A stretch of 64,000 bases of DNA from Leisingera aquimarina DSM 24565 (GCF_000473165.1 NZ_AXBE01000013.1:62001-126000); one strand, 5' to 3'. Positions 25,681 to 34,681 are shown, counted from the first letter of the stretch. A program made the numbers and translations. Notes: generated by a model from the letters alone, not told the origin.

Positions 25681-27135
25681 TCACTCACGGAATACGCCGA
25701 TTGCCTTGGCGAGCGTCTTATGCTGAAGGGAAACCGCCACTGCAAGGCCGGTGATCCATATCAGGCCCGCCATCCCGATTTCAGCCGCATGTCCAAGCTG
25801 GAAAGATGACCGCAGGACAGCGTGAGCGCCCGCCATGGCCAAAGACAACGCGACTGGCACCAAAAGCGCATTGAGGCAATCCGGAACCCTGATCGGCACC
25901 ACTTTTTTCGCCAGATACCAGCCGCGTGGCACAATCAGAAAGCCCCAGAGCGAGATAGCGGCTGCAACCGACAATACATCGGACAGAGCGGCTGCAGCGA
26001 TAACGAGGCCTGCATAGAGAATAGTGGACTCCGTGCTCAGTCTCACATGCAGGTCTGTGCGGCCGGTTGCCCGGAAAATACAAGCCAGCAGAGTCACAGC
26101 GATTGCTTCGAGGGCGAGGCCGGATATGGATAAAGCGAAAATCGGAGCAACCTGCCTCCAGTCTTCGGACAGCGCGACAGTAAAAACAGCAGTCCCTGCA
26201 ACCGCGGTCATCGCCAGGAGCGGAAGCAGGAGAGTCGCCATCAGGTTTATTGCAGCAAGATATATTCTCACGAGACGTTCGGGATCGCTTTGAGCCTTGG
26301 CCATGCGGACATAAACGACGGTGGATACCGGCCCTACCAGGCCGAACTGAGGCAGTTTGGAAAACCGGGCGCTCATCGAAAACAGGCCCAAAGAGGCCTC
26401 GCCGTTGAATTTTCCAATGGCTACAACTGCAACTTGAGCTTTGATCACGGAAATGGCCGAAACTGACAGGGCATCGCGGGCAAAGATCAGGTGCGGGGTG
26501 ACCAGCCGCAGTTTGAATGACAGGGCGGGCCGGAACCGGGACAGGTAGAGAATTCCCGCCAGCCTGACAGCAGCCAGGGAAACTTGCTGTGCCACAAGAG
26601 CCCATATGCCGGCCCCCAAGATGGCAAGGGCAACTGCAAGGCTCAGACTGACGACCGTCGTCAGAACCTGGATTCTGGCGATGCCGGTATAATTTTCACG
26701 CCGCTCGATTTCGGCGTTCGGAGCAGCTGACACGGCTTGAAAGAAAGGGACGACCGACAATGCGGCAAGGACCTGTACCAATTCCGGTTGATCAAAGAAG
26801 GCGGCCCAGAGCGGTCCGATTGCAAGCACGGCGGCAGCCAGCCCGATACCCACCGCAACCAGCAGCCAGAATACACTGACCCATTCCTCGTGATCATAAG
26901 AGGGGGTCCGGATCAGCGAACGGCCGAGACCGGCATCGCTCAGAACGCTGCAAAAGACCACCACCGACATGGCCATCGCCATCAGTGCGAATTCCTCGAC
27001 CGTCAGATGCCGCGCGACAATCGGCAGAACCATGATCTGCGACAGGGCCAAAAACAGGCGCGCCGAAACCAGCGAACTGACGCTGACAAAAAAGCTTTTG
27101 GCTGAATGCCAGGCGGGGGAGTGGTCTGCGGCCAC
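25681..27135 (-). CDS. Wzx-like polysaccharide flippase (MATE/MVF superfamily)
   Basis: 484 residues with about 12-14 membrane helices. SARLFLALSQIMVLPIVARHL, then LTVEEFALMAMAMSVVVF and LSDAGLGRSLI, is the typical start of lipopolysaccharide-type flippases (Polysacc_synt_3-like). It should move the lipid-linked repeat unit across the inner membrane. The GTG at 27135 lies six bases after the stop of the GT-C gene, so the two are in one operon. The 3' end faces the ExoF-like gene with only 64 bases between. Confidence 0.85.
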   Translation of the reverse strand: MAADHSPAWHSAKSFFVSVSSLVSARLFLALSQIMVLPIVARHLTVEEFALMAMAMSVVVFCSVLSDAGLGRSLIRTPSYDHEEWVSVFWLLVAVGIGLAAAVLAIGPLWAAFFDQPELVQVLAALSVVPFFQAVSAAPNAEIERRENYTGIARIQVLTTVVSLSLAVALAILGAGIWALVAQQVSLAAVRLAGILYLSRFRPALSFKLRLVTPHLIFARDALSVSAISVIKAQVAVVAIGKFNGEASLGLFSMSARFSKLPQFGLVGPVSTVVYVRMAKAQSDPERLVRIYLAAINLMATLLLPLLAMTAVAGTAVFTVALSEDWRQVAPIFALSISGLALEAIAVTLLACIFRATGRTDLHVRLSTESTILYAGLVIAAAALSDVLSVAAAISLWGFLIVPRGWYLAKKVVPIRVPDCLNALLVPVALSLAMAGAHAVLRSSFQLGHAAEIGMAGLIWITGLAVAVSLQHKTLAKAIGVFRE

Positions 27136-27141
27136 TTCAAG

Positions 27142-28782
27142 TCACTCCATGACCTTCACGTCCGCCCAGTCATAGGGTTTAATCGCCGTGCCAGGGCCTG
27201 TCCGGATCAACCATTCCGGTTTTGCAAAACCGGGCCAGCAATCTGCCCCCTGCAGGAAGGCTACCGGCACATAAGCGCGCCGGAAGTTTTCGTCTGAAAA
27301 GAGGCCATCAAACGCAGTATCGGCATGCGGCCAGAATGCCAAAGACTTGTCCTTGGCGCAGGCCCGGTTGAAAGCCGCCAGCACATCGGGTGCGTGTTTC
27401 CAGAATGTGGCTTTGTCGAAACTCGCATGATTCCGCATGCCCACCTTGACTGGATTGGCATGCGCCATCTCAACCCAGTTCAGGCCCAGCAGATCGAGGA
27501 TTTCGCCGTCATAGGCCAGTGCGATACCGCCGGCGGGACCAACCCCGATGGTCGGCCGCGGCTCGATCCTGTTCAGGAACCGGCCGAAACTCAGCCCCTG
27601 TTCCACCAATGTGTATTCTTTGCGGATATCGAACCTGGCCTGATAATACTGCATCCATCCGATTATAAAGGCTCCGGCGGCCGCAGCAGCGGCGGCAGAC
27701 TTTGCCGCCCCCCTGACAGGGGCGGCAGCGACCGCAGAGGGGGCGCCGGCGATCAGCAAGGAAACCCCTATTGGCATCAGCGGCGCTATCGGCTGATAAA
27801 AGCGCCAGAGCGTGAAGTGATCCCCCCCCAGCGCGGCATAAGCCATTAGAATTCCGAAAATGGCAGCCCCCGTCACCAAGAGTGCCCGCGCACCGGGGCG
27901 GTTCTGTACCGTGGCGGCCATTGCCCAGATTGCCCCCCCCAGCCAGATCGCAACGAAAATTTCCGCAAACGGGCTGCGCAGGAGAAAATCGAACAGGTAT
28001 TTCAGGCCATCGGCCAAGCCTTGCAATTTGTCCGAGGACACTTTTGCGTAGAATGTATTGGGGAAAGGCTGGCCGAAATAGGACAGGCGGAATGACGTCA
28101 CCGCAACGAAGGCGGTAATGGCAACAGCAACGGGTCCGGCAACCGCCCGCCAGAACCGCGGCGCGATGATCCCGCTCAGGATGAGCAGGCCGAGCGCGGT
28201 GACAATTCCTTCGGGCCGGACCAGAGGCATCAGGGCCGCCGCGGCCAAAAGGCAGACAGTATTGCTCCGGCCGCCGTCCCCCTCCACCAGCCTGGCCAGC
28301 AGATACACCATCCAGATCAGTATCATCGACCAGAGTGCCAGCTCCATCATGGTCCAGACCGACCACATGAAATAGCCCGGGCTGGCGGCCAGGCAGACTG
28401 ACAGGATCCAAACGGCAGGGGCCGGTGCGATGTTCAGCCAGCCGCACAGGGCCCGGACAAGCCGCAAAGTGATATAGATTGCTGTCAGAGTGAAAACGCC
28501 GCAAAGCAGGATGATTGCAAGTTCCGGCGCGGGCGTGAGCCAATACGCCAGTGTCAGGATCCCAACCCATAAGAAAGCAGTGGAGCCTTCAACTCTTTCC
28601 CCGCCGACATTGTAGACATAGCCTGCACCATTGGCGATATTCTCTGCATAAGACCGTGTGATGGCAGCGTCGTCGATGCCGATGGCGGGCAGCCCGCCCG
28701 TCAGCAGCCAGGCAATCGCCGCTCCAGCGCATGCAAGCCCCAGTGCCAAGAGGAAATCTGCGGATTTTCGATCCAGTGCCAT
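27142..28782 (-). CDS. GT-C type membrane glycosyltransferase
   Basis: 546 residues with about ten membrane helices. GIDDAAITRSYAENIANGAG, then YVYNVGGERVEGSTAFLW (about 34-72), is the first periplasmic loop signature of GT-C mannosyl/arabinosyltransferase-like proteins, with the catalytic-type DD pair. A C-terminal soluble part of about 140 residues follows the helices. It probably uses a decaprenyl or undecaprenyl-phosphate sugar. The ATG at 28782 is not preceded by a strong ribosome site. The gene is followed closely by the flippase gene. The HAD-UbiA gene upstream might make the lipid-linked pentose donor it needs (inference). Confidence 0.8.
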   Translation of the reverse strand: MALDRKSADFLLALGLACAGAAIAWLLTGGLPAIGIDDAAITRSYAENIANGAGYVYNVGGERVEGSTAFLWVGILTLAYWLTPAPELAIILLCGVFTLTAIYITLRLVRALCGWLNIAPAPAVWILSVCLAASPGYFMWSVWTMMELALWSMILIWMVYLLARLVEGDGGRSNTVCLLAAAALMPLVRPEGIVTALGLLILSGIIAPRFWRAVAGPVAVAITAFVAVTSFRLSYFGQPFPNTFYAKVSSDKLQGLADGLKYLFDFLLRSPFAEIFVAIWLGGAIWAMAATVQNRPGARALLVTGAAIFGILMAYAALGGDHFTLWRFYQPIAPLMPIGVSLLIAGAPSAVAAAPVRGAAKSAAAAAAAGAFIIGWMQYYQARFDIRKEYTLVEQGLSFGRFLNRIEPRPTIGVGPAGGIALAYDGEILDLLGLNWVEMAHANPVKVGMRNHASFDKATFWKHAPDVLAAFNRACAKDKSLAFWPHADTAFDGLFSDENFRRAYVPVAFLQGADCWPGFAKPEWLIRTGPGTAIKPYDWADVKVME

Positions 28783-29103
28783 TGCGGTTCCCGGTCTCTT
28801 CAGAAATTTGTTGTTATGGATGCAGGTTCCGGCTGAAGAGCGGTCCGGTCATACCGAACCGGCCCTGCGCCATGGCTGCAGCAATCCGCTCTGCGGCGGT
28901 CCCGGCATCAGCGGCCGATGGATCGGACAAGCCTGTGTCTTTGGTCATTGCTGCCTTGGCAAGCCGTCGTAAGTCATTGAGAAAATCCTTGGCCGGTTGA
29001 AGGTTAGCGTGTCAAACATATGTGCAGATAGCGCGCTGCTGGCGCGGGTCGAGGGATCCGGCATCCTGCTTGGCGATTGTCTTGCACATATGCTGTCGGC
29101 CAT
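28783..29103. other. Stretch without a gene after the broken gtrA
   Basis: 320 bases between the end of the gtrA remnant and the GT-C gene. The missing C-terminal half of GtrA was looked for in all three minus-strand frames and not found. The region should contain the promoter or read-through leader of the GT-C gene. Confidence 0.4.
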
Positions 29104-29377
29104 TCAAAGAGGGCACCGTTTGAGACCAGGGGCGGGGGCGCCATGGGCAACGCCGGAATTGCAGGTCTGCGCATGTGCCGGGGCATCCCGGAAAACCCAG
29201 CATTTATCGAGATGAAACTTAACGGCCATACCAGCAATTGTTCCCATGCAAATTGCCAGCGGGAGCGCAAGTTCGCCCTCATAAAAAGTGAACGGCAGCC
29301 GTTGTGTGAGCAGGCTGGCAAAATACGGCTGCAATAGCAGACGCGCCATAAAGACACACAACTTGAGCACGTGTCAT
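29104..29377 (-). pseudogene. gtrA-like gene, frameshifted and truncated
   Basis: GtrA-family proteins are small four-helix membrane proteins thought to flip lipid-linked sugars. The ATG at 29377 overlaps the stop of the HAD-UbiA gene (ATGA), as is usual for coupled genes, and reads MTRAQVVCLYGASAIAAV. The frame then fails at a run of four T (minus strand; plus-strand A-run 29320-29323). Reading it as three T continues as FASLLTQRLPFTFYEGELAL, ICMGTIAGMAVKFHLDKCWV and FRD, a clear GtrA N-terminal half. The second half (two helices) is missing and the frame ends at 29104 with unrelated sequence. Frameshift and truncation together suggest a dead gene. A sequencing error could explain only the first. 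Confidence 0.75.
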
Positions 29378-30867
29378 ACCTGTGCGCTGACGACAAACAC
29401 CGCCCCGCAGCACAGGAACACCAGAAGGCTGATCCTGTCCCTCAGGGCAAAGACGATCGGGTCGTCATGCATTTCTCCGCGGTAAGAGATGATCGCGACA
29501 CGGTTGATCCAATACAGAAGCATCATGCAGGCCAGCCAGAGCAATCTGGGCTCCGAGTAGAGACTGGCGACATTTGCGTTCGACACATAGAGCGCCAGAA
29601 TGACAACAGAACAATAACCCGACGCCAGCATGGCGCCCAGAACAACCGGCAAGTCAGCAACGCGGTAGCCCCTGCCGTCTGTACTGGTCAGTTTCCGGGC
29701 TTTCAGATCCGTCAGTTCAGAAATGCGCTTTACGGCAGCTAAAGACAGAAACAGGAACATGGAGAAGGCCAGAAGCCATTCTGACAGCGGGATGCCGCCG
29801 GCTGCGCCCCCGGCAACGATCCGGATGGTGTAAAGGGCGCCCAAGGTCCAGATATCAATCATAAGCTTGCGTTTCAGAACCAGGGAATACGCAAACGTCA
29901 GGCCGACATAGCCCAGAAGGACAGTGGCAAACAGCGGTGGCAGAAAACCCGCGATCGCCAGCGCACTGAAAAGCAGCACCCCGGAATGAACCGTTCCGTG
30001 CGCCACTGGAATTGTCCCCGCAGCGAACGGGCGGTTGCGTTTTCGCGGGTGCTGGCGGTCCACATGCAGGTCCAGCATGTCATTGATCAGATAGATGCTC
30101 GACGCGGCCAGGCAGAAGGCGCAAAACGCCAAGAACGACGGCAGCAGCGCCGCCGGATCATGTGCTGCAAGGGCTGGAACGAAAATGAGCAGGTTTTTCA
30201 GCCACTGATGCGGGCGCATGGCTTTGATATAATGGCGGCTGCGCCCGAAGGTATTGCCGCTGTCATCATCCGCCAGATGAAGGGCATTCCCGCATATTTC
30301 GTCGACACGTTTGCGCATGGTCCTGGTGGAGCCAACAGTGATCGCTTGGCGTGCCGCAGGCCACACGTCCAGATCCGCATTCGAGTCTCCGATATAGTCG
30401 AAGCCCTTTTCGCCAAAACGCTCAACCAGCCAGCGCGCCTTTTCTTTCCCGGAAAGATTGCGGGTGTCATCCGACCCCACGGCTTCATCGAACAAACCCA
30501 TTTGCGCCGCGATCTGCTTGACCTGCCTTTGGTTCGAGGCCGAGACTAAAAGGACCTCGCGCTCTTCGGCTTTGGCCGCGCTGATAAGCGCAAGAACTTT
30601 GTCACGCATCGGAACAGATGCAGCATCGATCAAGACTTCCGATGCGAGCCTGTCCTTGAATTTGGCTTTGCCGGACAGCAGCCAGGCTACAATCTGCGGC
30701 AGCTTCGCCGGATGCTTGGAGATGAGCAGTAAAAGCGCCTCGTGCATCGTGTCGGATTTTGTCAGGGTTCCGTCCAGATCGACGATCAGAGGCACGTCTG
30801 TGCGACCGGTTTCATCCAAATCAAGAGAGCCTGCCGTTTCGCGCTGCGCTGCAAATGTCGACGTCAT
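29374..30867 (-). CDS. HAD-like phosphatase fused to UbiA-type prenyltransferase
   Basis: About 497 residues from the ATG at 30867 (a TTG 30 bases upstream is less likely). The N-terminus is a HAD domain: VPLIVDLDGTLTKSDTMHEA gives the DxDGT nucleophile motif, VSASNQRQVKQIA gives motif II, and DYIGDSNADLDVW gives motif IV. The C-terminus is a UbiA membrane domain, with HQWLKNLLIFVPA and SIYLINDMLDLHVDRQHPRK (the NDxxDxxxD prenyl-phosphate site). Mycobacterial DPPR synthase is a UbiA protein that makes decaprenyl-phosphoryl-5-phosphoribose, and a HAD phosphatase is the next step, so this fusion could make polyprenyl-phosphoryl pentose. That is inference. A broken gtrA follows with a four-base overlap. 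Confidence 0.85.
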   Translation of the reverse strand: MTSTFAAQRETAGSLDLDETGRTDVPLIVDLDGTLTKSDTMHEALLLLISKHPAKLPQIVAWLLSGKAKFKDRLASEVLIDAASVPMRDKVLALISAAKAEEREVLLVSASNQRQVKQIAAQMGLFDEAVGSDDTRNLSGKEKARWLVERFGEKGFDYIGDSNADLDVWPAARQAITVGSTRTMRKRVDEICGNALHLADDDSGNTFGRSRHYIKAMRPHQWLKNLLIFVPALAAHDPAALLPSFLAFCAFCLAASSIYLINDMLDLHVDRQHPRKRNRPFAAGTIPVAHGTVHSGVLLFSALAIAGFLPPLFATVLLGYVGLTFAYSLVLKRKLMIDIWTLGALYTIRIVAGGAAGGIPLSEWLLAFSMFLFLSLAAVKRISELTDLKARKLTSTDGRGYRVADLPVVLGAMLASGYCSVVILALYVSNANVASLYSEPRLLWLACMMLLYWINRVAIISYRGEMHDDPIVFALRDRISLLVFLCCGAVFVVSAQV

Positions 30868-31271
30868 ATCGTTACCAAACTCAAAAAAATTGCACAAATC
30901 AAGGGTTTTGGAGCCGCAAGGGGAAATTCTAACCCATGCTGAACGTGAAAGCGAAAGGTGATTTCACAGTATAGTGCCGCAAAGCGCTGCAGTGTCCAGG
31001 TGAACCCATTGCGCTGTCTCTGCGGGATCCCTTCAAAGAGAATGCATGCCGTTCCGGCATTGCCGCTGAACGCCTCTGAAACCCGCCCTTGACCGGCCCG
31101 GGTAGATTTCCGGCGGTCTCAGTATCAGCATGGCATTGCTTGACGAAGACCGCGGCCGCTGATCAGGTTTGGCAGGGCCGCGGTCTGATCTGCCGGTTGC
31201 GGGCCGCTGGATGACGCCGCCGCCCCGATCCCCTATAGTCTGACTGAAACCGACCCGTCATTGAGAAATGC
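30868..31271. other. Divergent intergenic region
   Basis: About 400 bases between the HAD-UbiA gene and the sulfotransferase gene, which point away from each other. It must hold promoters for both. No gene, strong hairpin or recognised operator was seen. Confidence 0.4.
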
Positions 31272-32087
31272 ATGCAGCCTCAATATTCCGTGCCGATAAA
31301 AGACTTCCTGCATTCAACAACAGGTGCAGCGGCCAGCCTGTTCCTGCCGCCCATTAAGAAGTTTGCCATTCTGTCAAGCGGCCGATCCGGATCTAATCTT
31401 TTGATATCATTGCTTAAATCTCATTCTAAAATCTTCCAGCACGGTGAAATATTCGGAGAATTTCAGCTTGAAAGCCCATTGGTACGCCGACGGATCAACC
31501 AAGCGGGGGTGTGTGCCTATCTGGACCGGCGCCTCAGCCGCCTGACAACCGAACAAATCTCCGGCGTCAAACTTCTCTACAATAATATCGAGCCTCGATA
31601 TGGAGATGTGCGGGGTATCCCAGGGACTGGAGACTTGCTGGAACATCTGCAGGCCAATTCTTCCATCCGGATCATTCAGCTCCGGCGCCAGGACAAGCTG
31701 GCCTTGCTGATTTCAATGCGCCTGGCGAACGCGCTCCAGCAATGGGTGTCCGGATCCTATGGCAACAAGACCGTGCATATGTCAGTTGAATGGGTCCATG
31801 AGCAGCTCACTTGGCTGGAAGCCTGGGAGTCCCGCATTGTGGAAACCTTTCCAGAGGACCGGCTGCTTCAGATGAGCTATGAAACGCTGGCGGCCAACAC
31901 ACAGGATGAGATGCACCGGTTGTTCGCATTCCTGGAAATTGAGCCTGCACCGGTTCATACGCGCATGTCCAAGCAGAATACCCGTTCAAAATCTGAAGTT
32001 ATCGAGAACTATGACGAACTGCACGAGGCCTTCCACGGGACACCCTATGCGTCTTTGTTCAGCGAAGAGCTGCCGTCGCCTGGATAA
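31272..32087 (+). CDS. Sulfotransferase, LPS/Stf0-like
   Basis: 271 residues. FAILSSGRSGSNLLISLLKS (about 27-46) is the 5'-phosphosulfate binding loop of the subfamily with SGRSGSN in place of GxxKxGTT. IIQLRRQDKLALLISMRLAN (about 133-152) is the 3'-phosphate binding region, and MSYETLAANTQDEMHRLFAF is the typical C-terminal helix. It should use PAPS to sulfate a sugar or lipid. The ATG at 31272 is preceded by GAGAAA. It stands alone, with the convergent GT2 gene 154 bases downstream, and belongs to a different subfamily from the sulfotransferase at 19687, so two different positions may be sulfated. Confidence 0.85.
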   Translation: MQPQYSVPIKDFLHSTTGAAASLFLPPIKKFAILSSGRSGSNLLISLLKSHSKIFQHGEIFGEFQLESPLVRRRINQAGVCAYLDRRLSRLTTEQISGVKLLYNNIEPRYGDVRGIPGTGDLLEHLQANSSIRIIQLRRQDKLALLISMRLANALQQWVSGSYGNKTVHMSVEWVHEQLTWLEAWESRIVETFPEDRLLQMSYETLAANTQDEMHRLFAFLEIEPAPVHTRMSKQNTRSKSEVIENYDELHEAFHGTPYASLFSEELPSPG

Positions 32088-32241
32088 AAAAACCGGTTGC
32101 TCTTGCAAGCGCGTGTCGGCTGGCCGGCTTTCATCACTTTCAAGGAGACCCGCTGACAGAACCTCCCTGAATTGCAAAAATCAAAGGAACCGGCCTGCAG
32201 CAATGGAACATTGCTGTCATCTATGCCCCTGCTGCAATTGT

Positions 32242-33138
32242 TCATACGCGGCCATAGAATTCGCGATTTGGCTTTCTGAAGCATCCCTTCATGACGCCGT
32301 AGTGGAAACCGCCGCGGAGCGTCCAGAAGGCGCATCTTGTCCTGCTGCTCAAAGATACGATGGCGCGAACCCCGCAATAGGCTGATTTGGCAAGGCTTTT
32401 AGCCAGCAATAGCGGCATCTTCCGGGACTGCCCCTGCCGGGCGCAAAATCCATAGATCGTTCCGGTTGCCATGTTCTTTGTCAAAAGCCAGTCGAAGGAC
32501 AGGCGGGAAGGATCTACGGGTTCGTGAACAACCGCAGATGCGCTGATCGCCATGGGGAAACCCATGCGATGCAGCCGGAAAAAGAAGTCGATATCTTCGC
32601 CTCCGGTCCGCCCGAAGTCGAGGCGGAACCGGGCATCGCGCAAGCGCGCGTCCCGCCGGTCCAGGAACACGTTGCCGGAAAACCCCGTCTCAACGGTTCC
32701 GTTCAGCGCGGATGGCACGCTTGAGTGGATTTTGTTGTCGCGCATCCATTCCGGCGCGCCGGGCGGGTAAATGGCATGCACCGGGCCAAACACAACAGCG
32801 GCCCGCTCCCGGGCTGCGGTTTCAAGAAGGCTGGCGATCCACTCCGGTTCAGCGATCTCGTCATCGTCAATAAACACCAGGTACTCTGCGTCGGAATTCT
32901 CGAGGCAGGCGTTTCGCGCAATCGAGATATTGCCGGCCGGGGCATGCACATAACGCAAGTTAAGCCTGAGCTTCCTTGCTTGCGCTTCGATCGCGGCTTC
33001 TCTGATGGGCCGTTCATCGTTGTCGGCAATGATGATCCGGATTCTCACGTGCTCTGGAAGGTTTTGAACGGCGAGGCTTTCCAACGTCTTGTGCAGGCTG
33101 TCGCGGCGGAATGTGCAGATGCCAATGTCAATATTCAT
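32242..33138 (-). CDS. GT2 glycosyltransferase
   Basis: 298 residues. DIGICTFRRDSLHKTLESLA, IIIADNDERP, then YLVFIDDDEIAEPEWIASLL (DDD metal site) and RTGGEDIDFFFRLHRMGFP (the GED catalytic region) define a GT-A family 2 domain. It is cytosolic with a short C-terminal extension that may contact the membrane. The opening ICTFRRD is typical of family 2 enzymes in EPS clusters. The acceptor is unknown. The ATG at 33138 lies 146 bases from a small plus-strand gene, so the region between serves both directions. Confidence 0.85.
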   Translation of the reverse strand: MNIDIGICTFRRDSLHKTLESLAVQNLPEHVRIRIIIADNDERPIREAAIEAQARKLRLNLRYVHAPAGNISIARNACLENSDAEYLVFIDDDEIAEPEWIASLLETAARERAAVVFGPVHAIYPPGAPEWMRDNKIHSSVPSALNGTVETGFSGNVFLDRRDARLRDARFRLDFGRTGGEDIDFFFRLHRMGFPMAISASAVVHEPVDPSRLSFDWLLTKNMATGTIYGFCARQGQSRKMPLLLAKSLAKSAYCGVRAIVSLSSRTRCAFWTLRGGFHYGVMKGCFRKPNREFYGRV

Positions 33139-33284
33139 GTCTTGCCACCTGCACGGCCAGTTCTTGCCTATCTACTTTGTGACCAAAATTGTAGTTCCAT
33201 TTCCGCTCAATATCCCGCACAACTAGGGTGCTCGCCGCCGCGCAAGAGCGGATGCGAGGACACTGCTGCTGCCAGACAGGATCA

Positions 33285-33533
33285 ATGTTGGCAATGATCA
33301 TATCCAGATTGTTCTTCTCCTCAGCCGTCTCGATCGGATTGTCTTTACTCATATGCCTGCTGTCCGGGGGGTCTTGGCTGATGTGGCTTCTGGCCGGCTG
33401 GCTTTTGTCGGCGCCGCTGTGTTTGATCATACTCTACGTCGAGCACCGCAGCCGCTTCAAAAGCCGGCGCAGCCCCCCCGTCCAGCGGACTTCGTCATAC
33501 TGCTCCGGACAAGCGGCCGGAAACAAACAATAG
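33285..33533 (+). CDS. Small membrane protein of unknown function
   Basis: 82 residues from an ATG with AGGA five bases upstream. Two hydrophobic segments are visible: IISRLFFSSAVSIGLSLLIC (about 5-24) and LMWLLAGWLLSAPLCLIILY (about 31-50), then a basic polar tail. I recognise no family. Its last 39 bases overlap the end of the convergent ExoY gene, and it lies opposite the GT2 gene at 32242. It may be a small partner of the initiating transferase, or it could be a chance frame; codon use is not decisive. Confidence 0.45.
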   Translation: MLAMIISRLFFSSAVSIGLSLLICLLSGGSWLMWLLAGWLLSAPLCLIILYVEHRSRFKSRRSPPVQRTSSYCSGQAAGNKQ

Positions 33534-34238
33534 CACAGTCTTCCAAAAAATCTGAAGATCGAGCCGCAAGCTTGAATTGCAGACATACCACACATCCATA
33601 GAGACACGCTCAGCATAAGAGGTGTCCGAGCGCCCGCCAATCTGCCAAGCACCGGTGATGCCTGGCTTCACGGCTTCATAATATGCTCTATCCTTGCCGT
33701 ATTGCGCCAATTCCTCCTGCGTCACAGGCCGCGGGCCGACAACGCTCATGTCTCCGATGAACACATTGAAGATCTGCGGAAGCTCATCCAAGCTGGACTG
33801 GCGCATCAGGTTTCCGAGGCCGGGAAGGATCCTGGGATCATTTTTGAGCTTTCTTGTTTGCTCCCATTCGCGGCGCAAAACCGGATCTTCTGCAAGTATT
33901 TTGTCCAGCACCTCTCCTGCATTGGGCGCCATGGTGCGGAACTTCAAGCAGGAAAACTCCCTGCCTCCCAAGCCGACACGGTTGTGCCTGAAGATTGGCG
34001 ACACCTGGTAAACCAGCATGATGTAAAGCGACAGCATGGCCATGAGCGGTGCAAACAGCACAATCATCATCAAGGACAGCATGATATCGCACAGCCGTTT
34101 CGAGATTTTCCCGGAAAAACGCTGTCTGCCGGTGAAACCGGTTACGCCTGCGGAATGTGCAAACTGACAGGATGTGCTTCTTCTTGTACCAAACGCCCTA
34201 TCTTCCTCCGACACTGAAGTCGCGGAGTCCAAAGACAT
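33495..34238 (-). CDS. exoY: ExoY-like initiating sugar-phosphate transferase
   Basis: 247 residues from the ATG at 34238, which has GGGGGAA at good spacing. One N-terminal membrane segment, LSLMMIVLFAPLMAMLSLYI, follows KRLCDI. QVSPIFRHNRVGLGGREFSC, LKFRTM, then LRQSSLDELPQIFNVFIGDM and SVVGPRP are the bacterial sugar transferase motifs (KFRTM, DELPQ, GPRP). It attaches the first sugar phosphate to undecaprenyl phosphate, starting the repeat unit. The family includes ExoY (galactose). An N-terminal polar extension of about 50 residues precedes the membrane segment. It is the only initiating transferase seen in the window, so it probably serves the whole locus. Confidence 0.92.
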   Translation of the reverse strand: MSLDSATSVSEEDRAFGTRRSTSCQFAHSAGVTGFTGRQRFSGKISKRLCDIMLSLMMIVLFAPLMAMLSLYIMLVYQVSPIFRHNRVGLGGREFSCLKFRTMAPNAGEVLDKILAEDPVLRREWEQTRKLKNDPRILPGLGNLMRQSSLDELPQIFNVFIGDMSVVGPRPVTQEELAQYGKDRAYYEAVKPGITGAWQIGGRSDTSYAERVSMDVWYVCNSSLRLDLQIFWKTVLLFVSGRLSGAV

Positions 34239-34439
34239 CACAGATTCCCCCCACACAAAAAACTTTGTATTCCCAGCAAGCCCAATACCCTGGCGGAACA
34301 ATCACAGGGCAGCGGCGCAACTGAAGCTTACCAATCGTTAACGTTTAGAGCTTACCATCTATTGCCTTTGCTGCAAGCGGCAAGCCGCAACGCCTGAAAT
34401 TTGCCGATAAGCAAACTCTTGGCGCAAGCTGATGAATGC

Positions 34440-34460
34440 GCAGGCAGCATCGCTGCCTGC
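34440..34460. promoter_or_regulatory. Perfect palindrome upstream of exoY
   Basis: GCAGGCAGC (34440-34448) and GCTGCCTGC (34452-34460) are perfect 9-base inverted arms with a 3-base centre. There is no T-run on either side, so it is not a clear terminator. It lies about 200 bases upstream of exoY and may be an operator or a leader hairpin. Confidence 0.35.
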
Positions 34461-34634
34461 AGCCTGAAGCTTTCAAGTTTAGCAAAACGTTAGCCCAAAG
34501 ACGCCCTGGCCTGAGCCCGGCGCCGGCCACCGGGTCTTGGAGTTTCCCGGCGCTTGGCTTCGCCCCGGAATCCGGACGGCTTTAAGTGAGGGACACCGGC
34601 TGCTGGCCCCCGGGAATCAGAAAGAAGATGAAAT

Positions 34635-34656
34635 AAGGGCCCCTTGCGGGGCCCTT
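34635..34656 (-). terminator. Rho-independent terminator of the large RTX gene
   Basis: AAGGGCCCC (34635-34643) and GGGGCCCTT (34648-34656) form a 9-base-pair stem with a 4-base loop. On the minus strand it is followed by a T-rich stretch and lies about 25 bases after the stop codon at 34682. Confidence 0.85.
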
Positions 34657-34681
34657 GGGGAATCTCATTTTTCTGTTTGAA

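Larger units (their letters stand above)
34239..34681. other. Intergenic region between the RTX gene and exoY
   Basis: About 440 bases with the terminator of the large RTX gene at one side and the exoY promoter region at the other. A direct repeat AGCTTACCA occurs twice (around 34324 and 34348), and a perfect hairpin lies at 34440-34460. No gene is supported. Confidence 0.5.

Noticed and set aside
30868..30897. Ten-residue N-terminal extension of the HAD-UbiA protein
   Set aside because: It would need a TTG start without a ribosome site; the ATG at 30867 is closer to the first beta strand.
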